Source of the DNA: Triparma columacea
Lineage: Eukaryota; Sar; Bolidophyceae; Parmales; Triparmaceae
Length of the DNA: 42,629 bases
Direction of reading: 5' to 3'
Assembly (NCBI GenBank): GCA_030267965.1
Contig: BRYA01000606.1
Span: 1-42,629 of the forward strand
Below, in pieces: positions 29,776 to 38,468 of this stretch. The position numbers and the translations under genes are program-made. The stretch's first letter is position 1, and the number at the start of each line of letters is the position of its first letter. The notes beneath the pieces were generated by a model. It did no database searches and had not been told where the DNA came from. It saw nothing but the letters and a program-made list of their open reading frames with translations.

Positions 29776-31797
29776 ATGAAAATCGTTCCCCAATCTGACC
29801 CCTCCGGCGACTCTAACGCACATACATCACCCGTTATGGAACAAAATATCCCCCGTAATGAAGAAGAGGGTAAAAATGACCCCTCACGGAATGAGGCTGC
29901 TGGTGTCAGTGCTGTATCTGAGAAAAAAGTCCCAGACAATGATGGTGGAGCGATGAAGGTCCCACGACGGTCCAAAACCATGAAGACTATGAAACAAAAT
30001 ACCCGTATACTCTCCGGTGTATTCAAGGTAAAACTGAAAAATAGCGGCGAAGTCATATCTGGATACTTGTTTGAGCTCATGAACGTCAGGAGCATCCCTG
30101 CTAGGCAGCCAGTTTGTGACATTGACTTGAGCGATCTGACGATGGGCGACGTCAAGATTCTTGCTGAAGGGATGCTATACTTCCTGAGACAGGAATTTTC
30201 AGAGGAGGACGCTGCTGAGAAGTTCATCGAGTTTTATCCTTGCATGAGGGAGCTGAGCGAGGCCGTAGGGAACTTCGAGAAAATGCACCTCGCTTTCTTG
30301 AAAGAGAAGCTTGGGGATAAGCAGAAGCTAGCGAAGGCTAAGCTTTTTTTCGCAGCGTTGTTGAGTATAGGAGATATGGTTACGGACATTGTGATGATCG
30401 TGGAGTACTTTCAGACAACGAGCTTGTGGAGGTTTGCATGGGCGTCCCTTGGGAGTCTCTTGGCCAACCTCATTTTACAAGCTCTTGGTGCATTCACCCA
30501 GAATAGAGCGAAGCCTTGGCAGAGACAGCTAAAGGAGCAGATTTATGTCTGGTCTCTTGTTAGGCCAGGGGTTGACGCATGGCGCGTTGCAAGTGGGGCA
30601 GCACACGAGGAGGGACAGATGATGGATGCACAGACTGAGTTGACAATGAATAAGAGTGTTGAGTTGGTGGCAGAGGCTGTTCCTGGGACGCTGATCCAAC
30701 TGTCTGCGTTATTGATGTCTGAGTCTAAGCCTACCAGGAGCGCGCTTTTCTCATTTGCGTTCTGCATCTTGACGGCCGCTTTCACGTCAGCAATCACGTC
30801 ATGGGATTGGGACTTGAATAAGGAGAATCGGAAGAAGTATCGATCATTTTACGGGTATATTCCGAGCAATGTGAAGGGTAAGGTGAAGGTGTTCGCTTCG
30901 CTGTACTTCCTTTCGGCTTTCAACCTGCTTACGCGCAGCTTTGCGTGTGTTCTTTTCTACATCAATGGCGGGATTTCAGAGGTGGCAATGCTGCTGGGAG
31001 GAGAGCTTCTCATTTACTTGGCGATCAAAGGGCTGAGGCGAGATCTTTGGTATTGGATGCCTATATACGGTGGCTTGGGAGTGTTCCTTTCGTGGATAAT
31101 TCGTTGGGTAGTCAAGGTCATTGTCGACTGGACAGCTGTTGTCCAATTTCGACATCCTAACGAGGTTGGCGGTGCGTATTTCACTTTCAGTTTAGGTATG
31201 ACTGTAGTCATGGGGGTTGTTGCAGCGCTGCAGTATAAGAAGGTAGTCGACGATGCCATTACAGATGAAGACGTTGAGTTGGGCGAGGACAATCAGATTG
31301 TCGGAGGAGAAGAGAGCGGATTGGAGAAGAGCACCGTCGTCACAAGCATGATGGTTGCATCATGTGCTGGGATGGTGGTGTCTTACGCGAGTCTACTAGT
31401 GTCGGTGAAAAGAGAGTACCTGCATACCTTCATCAGCACGAAGACAAGCAGAAAAAGCTCTCAAGAGGTATTCACCAAGAACGAGGAAGACGAAGAGAGG
31501 TTTAAGATTTTCGAGAATAATACGCACAAGTGGGAGTACAAGATTGGCGCAGAGGTTAAGGCGTGGATCAACGAGATGCTGCCATTGTGGTTGGAAGAAC
31601 CTCCAGAGTGGTTCAACGATCAGAAGCGATCCGTCATACCTGATAATTTCGTGACCGACCCCAAGATCCTCGTGGAGCTCCGGACGTATAACGTGAAAAT
31701 GATAATAGAACAGAGGCGACGAAGCTCCTTGGGGGACATATTTGCGACGCAGACGGCAGGGGGGGATGAGGATGGAGAAGAAGAGGAGGATCAATGA
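29776..31797 (+). CDS. Multi-pass membrane protein B (paralog of 1664-3802)
   Basis: Intronless, 673 residues from the ATG at 29776. The first ~170 residues are hydrophilic; from ~190 to ~560 there are about eight hydrophobic segments; the tail is charged and ends acidic. It aligns with the protein at 1664-3802 over nearly the whole length: 'SIGDMVTDIVMI' versus 'TSMTDLLTDVYV', 'DAWRVASGA' versus 'DAYRVATGA', 'EAVPGTLIQL' versus 'EAIPGVIIQL', 'FYGYIPS', 'IVDWTAVVQFRHPNEVGG', 'EYLHTF' and 'PEWFND'. It is more diverged in the N-terminal tail and in an acidic insert near 500. The family is unknown to me. Conserved charged residues within helices may suggest transport or scramblase-type activity, but this is only an inference. 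Confidence 0.85.
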   Translation: MKIVPQSDPSGDSNAHTSPVMEQNIPRNEEEGKNDPSRNEAAGVSAVSEKKVPDNDGGAMKVPRRSKTMKTMKQNTRILSGVFKVKLKNSGEVISGYLFELMNVRSIPARQPVCDIDLSDLTMGDVKILAEGMLYFLRQEFSEEDAAEKFIEFYPCMRELSEAVGNFEKMHLAFLKEKLGDKQKLAKAKLFFAALLSIGDMVTDIVMIVEYFQTTSLWRFAWASLGSLLANLILQALGAFTQNRAKPWQRQLKEQIYVWSLVRPGVDAWRVASGAAHEEGQMMDAQTELTMNKSVELVAEAVPGTLIQLSALLMSESKPTRSALFSFAFCILTAAFTSAITSWDWDLNKENRKKYRSFYGYIPSNVKGKVKVFASLYFLSAFNLLTRSFACVLFYINGGISEVAMLLGGELLIYLAIKGLRRDLWYWMPIYGGLGVFLSWIIRWVVKVIVDWTAVVQFRHPNEVGGAYFTFSLGMTVVMGVVAALQYKKVVDDAITDEDVELGEDNQIVGGEESGLEKSTVVTSMMVASCAGMVVSYASLLVSVKREYLHTFISTKTSRKSSQEVFTKNEEDEERFKIFENNTHKWEYKIGAEVKAWINEMLPLWLEEPPEWFNDQKRSVIPDNFVTDPKILVELRTYNVKMIIEQRRRSSLGDIFATQTAGGDEDGEEEEDQ

Positions 31798-31978
31798 ATG
31801 TTAAATTTACTATGTACTTGTATAAACAGGAAACGGATTGGGAAAGAAGTTTATTTGAGTTTGACCTGTCTTGTGAGAGGGCGAAGCGAAAATCACTCCA
31901 AAGCCGTTTGTTGTCCTTTTGTCTTCCCGCCCACCATCCTGTAATCGCCCACCTCTCCCGTCCTTTTACCCATCACCT

Positions 31979-33759
31979 ATGCCTCTCCCGGCTTCGATTT
32001 CTTCCCGGTCTCCCCTTTCACCACAATTCTCGCATGGAACAAGAACACCGACCCAAAGGTCCAAGTCAGTTTACCTCAGTGGGTCATCGTCCGATTCGGT
32101 GCCCGGAGGACCTCCGCGCCCTCCTCTGGGTTCTTCCGATTCAATAAAGTTCTACGGCGCTGGTCCTCTCCAGCGTCGTGCATCAGCTTCCATTGTAACC
32201 GGGAGTTTGGATGGCTCGTTGAACCTGGGCTATCCCTCGCCCAAGGGCACTGCAGTGTGCCAGCATTGCGTGAGGCTCAAAGCCGAGAACGGCGATGTTA
32301 TAGAGAAATTGAAGAAGGAGGTTGAGAGAGGCACATTTTACAGGGAGGAGATGGAGGTGAGTGAGGCAGGCAGAACAAGCGGCTGTGAGCCGAATGGATG
32401 AGAGCGCCACAGAGATGGTTTGATGTTACATGCGTCTCTTTGCTAACCTTCGACGCTCGCAGCGCTCCCGGGCTGAGCGAGACGAGGCTCGAGGGGAGGT
32501 GTCGGACGCTAATAAATTCAAGGACTCTTGCATTAAGAGGCTGAGGGATGCGGAAGACACAATACGGAGATTGGAGAGAGCGGTCAAGGAGGCGGAGAGG
32601 AAGGGGAAAGAGGAAGTGGAGAGAGAGAGGTTGAAGGGTGAGGAGGAAAGAGTTGGGAGAAGTCTAGCAGAGGGTGAGCTGGTGGAATGCAAAAAAGAGA
32701 TGGGGGTTTTGGAGGGCAAGGTGAAAGCGATGGGGAAGCAGTTGTCCGGGTTGGAGTGTGAGAAGGAAAAGGTGAGAGGGGGGAAGGGCGGGGATGTGTT
32801 TGTGTTCGTGCCGAAGCCAGACGCTCCCATCTTTCTCTCTCTCTAAACACACACACACGCAGATTTCTCGGGAAAGAGACGAAGCCGTAGAGGAGCTGCT
32901 GCGGATAGTCAATGAGAGGAGGGGGGAGAAGGACGTGGGGGAGGAGAGAGAGGAGAAGGAGAGGAGGTTGGTAGAGCAGATTGGAGTCATCAAAAAGGAG
33001 TGGGAGAGGATGAAGGGGGAGAATCTCAAGCTCTTGGGAATTTTAAAAAGGGGGGAGAAGAAAACTTCTGATAAGGGAACCGTCACTGAGAATGATGGGG
33101 GAGGAGGTGGATCCTCTGACACTTGCGTTGGCACGTCCCCCCTTAAGATTAGAAGCATGGGAGTTGGGACTGATGAAGCTGATACTCGGGAGGTGGCCAC
33201 GGTTGTGTTTGCAAGCAACGGTACTCAAACTGAAAAGGTCGACGATTCCCGCGTCCGCCGGGCAGTCCAAATGCTAAGAGAAAGCGTTGAGAGCGAACTC
33301 TCGTCAGTTCGGAAGCACAACCACCTCCTGAATCTCAGCAACACCGGCAATCTCAGAGCTCTCCAGGTTAAGGTTTCCGGGCTTGAGCTACGCCTCTCTG
33401 CGGCAAATAGGATAAAGGACGTGCTTGAGTTTCACGCTGTGAGTGCGGAGAGGAAGTTGGGCGAGTACGAGGTGGACACGGCCGAGAAGATCAAGAAGGG
33501 GAGAGAGGGGAGAGGGAGGATGGAGAAGGAGAGATTGGCGAAGGAGTTAGAGGGACTTGAGCAGAGGAGTAAGGAAGCGGGGGGGATCATGGGGGAGATG
33601 ATGATGGGCAAGGTGCCTGCTGCTAGGGTCAAGGTTGAGGAGGCCAAGGTTGTTAGGGAGGGGGTGGTGAGGGAGATTGTGGAGGGGATGGGTGAGATTT
33701 GGGGAGGTGAGCGGGTGGAGATGAACGCCAACGGGGAAGTTAGGAACTTTTATATTTAA
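31979..33759 (+). CDS. Coiled-coil protein with Ser/Pro-rich head
   Basis: Exons 31979-32356, 32463-32771 and 32863-33759 join in phase to 527 residues. The ATG at 31979 is chosen over an in-frame TTG at 31919. Residues ~1-95 are Ser/Pro-rich, with possible phosphosites such as 'RSKS' and 'RRASAS'. A CQHC pair (~98-101) precedes a long charged coiled coil (~100-290). A linker with a Gly run follows, and then a second coil of 'SSVRKHNHLLNLSNTGNLRALQ' type. Each intron has a pyrimidine tract; the first also has GCTAACC. This looks like a structural or scaffold protein (centrosomal, ciliary or cytoskeletal possible). No specific family is recognised. Confidence 0.66.
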
Positions 33760-34079
33760 CAGTGGAATATAAAAATGTATGAAATATTCTCTCGAAATAT
33801 ACGACATAAGCTTAATCTCCCGTTAGTTCCCTCCCGCGGCCCAGCACCACGTTTGAGACTTTGGGACAAACTCTTCAAGTCTCTCCCCCCATCACCCCCA
33901 TCACCCCCCAAACTAGCGAAAAAAACCCACGCAAACCCACTCTCTCTCTCCCTTCCTGTCAGCTTCCATTCTTTTTCTGTCCCCCTATGCACCTCTCCCC
34001 TCGCCGACGATGCATTTTTTGTCAAGTCCTGTTTTCTACCTTTCCGGTTGTATTGCGTCCCCCCCCAAATGTCATTTAT
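33760..34079. other. Intergenic region between convergent genes
   Basis: About 320 bases of 3' flank for the coiled-coil gene (+) and the four-RRM gene (-). It is pyrimidine-rich with C- and T-runs. Nothing else is evident. Confidence 0.5.
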
Positions 34080-36261
34080 TTAACTGGTCTTGTTGTCGAC
34101 CCTCACCTGGATGGCCCTCCCCTGGAGTTCCGATCCGTTGAGCTGGTTGATTGCGTTCGTAGCGTCCCTGGCCCTAGCGTACTTGATGGTTCCCCATCCC
34201 TTGGACCTGCTCTGGTCGTCAGCGTGGTACTGGACGTCGGCCCTCTCGACCTCACCACAGGAGCGGAAGTGGTCCTTGAGCTCCTTCCAGGTGGTCTCGT
34301 AGGAGAGATTTCCGACGAAGAGGGAGGCGTTCTGCTGACCCTTTCCAGCCTCGCGATCCTCGCGGACGAAGATGGGGCGTCCGTGGATGGAGCTGAGGGG
34401 AGAGCACGAGCATATGGAGGATTAAGGGGGTTAGTTGAGTTCCAGGGAGGATAGGTGTAGGGAGGTAGGGTTTGGGTTGTCGTTGGTGGCTCAGAATGGT
34501 TGTTTGGCGGCCATTTTTTCGTTGCTGGCATTAATATTCATTGCACATGTCTCCGGAATGCACGTCGCATATAATAGAACATGTTGAGGGGTGGGCTATC
34601 GCTTCACTGGAATAAAAATGTCCTCCTTGTCTCCCCCCCCCCCCTTCTTTTCCCTCATCCTCTCTTACCTGTTCTGGAGTTCCCTGATAGCCCTGTTGGC
34701 TCCCTGTGGGTTCTGGTACGTCACGACTCCACATCCCTTGCTCCTTCCGTCTTCCCCCGTGAGGATGTCAGCCTGGTCGACGTTTCCGGTGGCGCGCATG
34801 TGGTCCTTGAGGTCCTGCCAGGACACGTCGAAGTGGAGGTTCCCAACGTAGACGGAGCAATTGTTGGAGGACCCTGTTGACTGCCGGTTCTCGCGGTCCT
34901 CGCGGACGAAGATCATGCGGCCCTTAAGGTCCGAGTCGTTGAGGGTGGAGATGGCCTGCTGGGCGGCTCCGTTATTGGCGAACTCGACGATTCCGCACCC
35001 CTTGCTGCGCCCGTCGGCCTCCTGCATGACCTCGGCGAAGGTGACGTCCCCGGCCTGGCGCATGTGGTCCTTGAGGTCCTGCCAGGCGACGTCCCAGGCG
35101 AGGTTGCCGACGTAGACGCGGCAGCCCTGCTTGTCAGGGCGCTGCTGGGTGAAGGGGCCGGGGGCACCACGGTGCTGCTGCTGCTGCTGGTGACCGAACT
35201 GCTGCTGCCCGAATTGCTGGGGGGCGCCACGGCCGGTGTTATAGTTGGACATGGGCTGCTGGGCCTGCTGGGGGCGAGCCTCCTCCCTGCGGACGCGGGG
35301 GGAAAGGGAGGGGGGGGATTCGGTTGGCGTCAGATCAAATTGGAATGAGAAGGAGGTGGAGTTGGTTCCTCAGATGTTTGGCAACTATTTGAGTATTGCA
35401 CGTGGATATCAAAACGTGAATTGCCTTGTAGGATTTCTCTACATCGGAACAATCCCTCCTCCGCTCCCTCCCTCTCCCCCCTCCCTCCCTTGTTCTCACC
35501 TGTCCTCCCTGACAAAGATCTGCCTTCCCATGAGCTCGCTGTCATTGAGCATCGCGCACGCCCTGCTCGCGCTGTCCGTGTCCTTGAACTCAACGATGCC
35601 GCAGCCCTTGCTCCTCCCGTCGCCCCCCATGAGGACGTCAGCGTGGACGACCTCGAGGCCGGCGACGCGCATGTGGTCCTTGAGCTCACGCCAGGTTACG
35701 GTCCAAGCGAGGTTGCCGACGAACACGCGCTTGGACTTGGTAGAACCGTCGTCGTGGAAGTAGGCTGAGGGGGGGAGAGAGAAGGGGGGATGTGAGAGGG
35801 GGGGGGGTGCAAGGCAATATTAAATAATAGGATAATATTGTATTGACACAGGCGAAGCCTGAGGCGAAGCCTGAAGCTCGCATCTACAACACGCTGGCGT
35901 AGAATCGACCGTAGTTCCTAGCAAGCCTTCCACAGGCCAGGTGTTCTGGCAGTCCAGTCTCCTGGAGGAGGTATCCATCCAACATCCTTTCCATTCCATT
36001 TCTCCATCCTTCCCCATCTTCCCCCCCGGGTCCCACAAACCCTCCTCCCTCATAAAGTCCAATTGGTTCCACCGCACGTCCCCCCCCCCCCCCTCCTACT
36101 CCCTCCTCCTTACCTCCTCCACCTTTGTTTCCCTTATCCTTCTTAGCCTTACCTCCTCCCTGCTTCCCCTTTCCACCGTCAGCGAAAACAGCTCCCTCCT
36201 CGGCACCGTCCGCGTCGTTTCCACCGTTGCGGCGGGACTTCATCATATCGTCGAGACTCAT
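34080..36261 (-). CDS. Four-RRM RNA-binding protein (Gbp2/hnRNP M-like)
   Basis: Four exons (36261-36114, 35764-35500, 35286-34669, 34392-34080) join in phase to 447 residues. Exon 1 begins [11 protein letters not shown] and is Gly/Lys-rich, similar to the start of mRNA-export adaptors. RRM1 is in exon 2, RRM2 and RRM3 in exon 3, RRM4 in exon 4. Each carries RNP2-like 'VFVGNL' or 'VYVGNL', the unusual 'W-x-(D/E)-L-K-D-H-(M/F)-R' helix and RNP1-like 'SKGCGIVEF' or 'SKGWGTIKY'. The order and '[10 protein letters not shown]' type helices match fungal Gbp2/Hrb1 and animal hnRNP M/MYEF2. A Gln/His-rich linker separates RRM1 from RRM2. Its likely role is in nuclear mRNA packaging or export. The last exon lacks a Met and is easily missed. 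Confidence 0.85.
34491..34572. repeat. Dispersed intronic sequence, copy 2 (four-RRM gene intron 3)
   Basis: Shares ordered blocks (TCAGAATGGTTGT, CATTGCxCxTGTCTCCG, AATG, GTCGCAT) with 28918-29014. A weaker relative may lie at 35370-35425 in intron 2 of the same gene. It could be an inactive mobile remnant, an introner-type element or an intronic small RNA. Confidence 0.6.
35849..35876. repeat. GGCGAAGCCTGA tandem pair in intron 1 of the four-RRM gene
   Basis: The 12-base unit GGCGAAGCCTGA occurs twice in a row, followed by a partial GAAGC. It is another intron carrying the GCGAAGC core. Confidence 0.75.
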
Positions 36262-36967
36262 GTCGAGCTGAGGAGGGAGGGGAAGGGAAGAGAAAGGAAG
36301 GGGCTTGGGTAAGAAGAGTCTGGAGGGAGGCGGGATTGTTCTATTGTCTTGTTTGGAGGTTTAACGGGGATCATTATAATACGTTGATGGTTGTAGCTGG
36401 TCTTGGTGGGTTTGATTGCAGATATAAAGGGGTAACATGTGTGTAAAAGGTGAGATAGAGGCAGTTTTTAGTTGTCGGGTTAGGGTGACGGTTTCGATAG
36501 GTGGGCTCGAATCTGCTCTTTAAGTGATTCAAACGGGTATAAAGAAGTGTTTTGGGGTAACTGGTGGCGACAGTGACTAAATTGTGGGGTTTGTTACTCA
36601 TAACGCACGTTCATGTTGAAATTGTCTTGTTTTGAAGCACGATTCCAACCCTGTTGTGTTTCAAGTTTCCAACCTCTTTTTCTTCTTTAATTAATTGTTC
36701 TTTGTGCTTCGTTGAGCTTGTTGAACTTATTGAGCGACAAGCGTGCACGATGTATTGCATGCACCATATACTGCGCGCACGATATATTGTTGTTTTGCTT
36801 TGCGTTTCACAGGATAATGGGAATTTTTATTTATTTATTTTCCAAAATTAATTGGCTCCAAAAATTAATTGGCTCCCCCCCCCCCCCCTGCTCCTACTTA
36901 TATTCCCCCCTCTGCTCCAGCGACTGCTCACGTACAATCTGCGACAAGTTGACGCGTCCGCTTCCAC
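36262..36967. other. Intergenic region, 5' flank of the RRM gene and 3' flank of the Cys-rich gene
   Basis: About 700 bases. The part to 36360 is purine-rich and probably promoter-proximal for the RRM gene. Further on the DNA is AT-rich, with a repeated AAAATTAATTGGCTCC at ~36843-36875, a C-run at ~36876-36888 and alternating GCGC/TGCA words near 36745-36785. No supported gene is seen. Confidence 0.5.
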
Positions 36968-37399
36968 TCAAATCTTCAAAATTGCGAGAACCATATGTTC
37001 CTTCCTCTTCCCATTCTGTCCATAAGTGACCCAGTGGTGTGCCTTGCACTCGTATCCCTGCGGATTGAGTACCTTCTCGTTCGTCTCCTTGCACCAGCCG
37101 TCGTTCAAGTGAGGGGACATGTTGTGCACGCTCTTGCAAACACCACACATCCGAGGGGCTTCTTCAAGGGCGGCCGCCATCTCAGGCCCGGCAAGGAGTT
37201 CTTCGAACCCGTTCCTCAGCTGCGTTCCCTCATCCCACTTGGGGTCTGTGAATTTCTTGGCCTCACAGTAGCTCACCGACCAAGTTCTAGCACCGAGGCA
37301 GAAGATTGCATTGCATGCGGGGACATCGGCGCATTGATTGTAACCGTAAGCGCCAACGCAGTTATCACCGAGATCGGGGCGGCACAAGTTTAATCCCAT
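36968..37399 (-). CDS. Small Cys-rich protein of unknown function
   Basis: An intronless frame of 143 residues starts MGLNLCRPDL at 37399. It has ten Cys: six in the first ~45 residues and four in the second half, including a CGVC pair at ~85 that could bind metal or be redox-active. There is no signal peptide at this start, and no upstream splice acceptor joins one on. The ATG sits only 103 bases from the divergent gene at 37503. Codon use looks coding. I do not recognise the family. Confidence 0.6.
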   Translation of the reverse strand: MGLNLCRPDLGDNCVGAYGYNQCADVPACNAIFCLGARTWSVSYCEAKKFTDPKWDEGTQLRNGFEELLAGPEMAAALEEAPRMCGVCKSVHNMSPHLNDGWCKETNEKVLNPQGYECKAHHWVTYGQNGKRKEHMVLAILKI

Positions 37400-37502
37400 G
37401 GCGAAGAAATAACTCTAACAGAGCGCTTTTAGATAGCTCGGCGCTCGTCGGCCTCCTCTTTCCTCCATTTTCCTTTTCTCACTCCTTTCTCACACTTTCC
37501 CA
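37400..37502. promoter_or_regulatory. Very short divergent promoter (103 bp)
   Basis: It separates the Cys-rich gene (-) from the putative plastid protein gene (+), so both must be transcribed from this CT-rich segment. Confidence 0.5.
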
Positions 37503-38363
37503 ATGCTTCTTCCCACGTTATTAACGCTCACTTTCTTTATATCTACGCTAAGTTTCTCACCAATTACATTGCAAAAATCCTTTGCTGTACGTAAGCTAAC
37601 ATCTACACCATCATCTAGGCCAACATTTCACCCTCCAAGGTTGTCCGATGCTGTGTCCTCAACACCTTCCAAACTCGTGGAATTAAGGGCTACTGGGGGG
37701 ATCGATATCAATTACGTGTTAGGAGGGCTAGTTGCATTGGGGGGGCTTGGAGCAGGTGAGATGACAAGACAGAGAGGGACCAAAAATTTACACCTTGGCC
37801 ACCTACCGCCTCGAGCTGGCGGAGGTGGGGGGGAGTTTGAGATAGTGGGGAGGAGTTAGGAGTGCGTGGTGGTAAAGGGAGGTTGAGGCGGACTACGTGT
37901 ACTTACGGGTGTAGGAGGAGGTCTCGTTTGGGGCTTGATTAGGGATATTATAGGTCTGTTGTAGGTCTCTCACCCCCCCAACACCCTACTTCACCACACG
38001 TACAGGGATCGGGGTGGTGGCGTTCACGGAGAAGGCTGGGGAGAAGACTGTTGAGAGGGGGGGGTTGAGTGAGGTGAGTGGGTGACGATAGTCAAGAGAC
38101 AAAGCGAGTCAAAATGGTGTTGGAGGACCCCAACCTCACCTCACCCCCTTGCTCCTGCTCCACCCCCTTCACTCCCCCTGTAGTCCATGGCGACTTCAAT
38201 GGCCGGAGCCTTCATGGAGGACGTTGAAGTATCCTCTGTTTCCGACGTTGGTGACCTCGTATCTCGACTTGAGGAGGCGCTCAAGGAGGCTGGAGGTGAC
38301 GTCGAGGAGCTCTCTGAAGCGGAGAAGGCCAGGATCGCGGAGGAAGCGGACGACGGGTGGTAG
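37503..38363 (+). CDS. Probable plastid-targeted small membrane protein
   Basis: Exons 37503-37755, 38006-38073 and 38184-38363 join in phase to 166 residues. The start is MLLPTLLTLTFFISTLSFS, a good ER signal peptide, followed by a Ser/Thr/Arg-rich stretch ('FAVRKLTSTPSSRP') of transit-peptide type; that bipartite layout is how secondary-plastid algae send proteins to the plastid. After it comes one transmembrane segment ('VLGGLVALGGLGAGGIGVVAF', ~72-92) and a C-terminal acidic helix with 'LVSRLEEALKEAGGDVEELSEAEKARI'. Function unknown. The short middle exon (68 bases) hides the full product in unspliced frames. Confidence 0.62.
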
Positions 38364-38468
38364 ACGCCGCCGGGCCGTTGGGAAATGAAATCCAATGTTA
38401 ACACCATGGCATGTATAAGAAAACACCACAAACATTATTCCTCGCCCTTTCCTTCCCTCATCTACTAC

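Noticed and set aside
1664..31797. Assigning the membrane paralogs to the XK-related scramblases
   Set aside because: Only one short TD-containing helix is suggestive; the most conserved motifs of this pair are not XKR motifs that I know.
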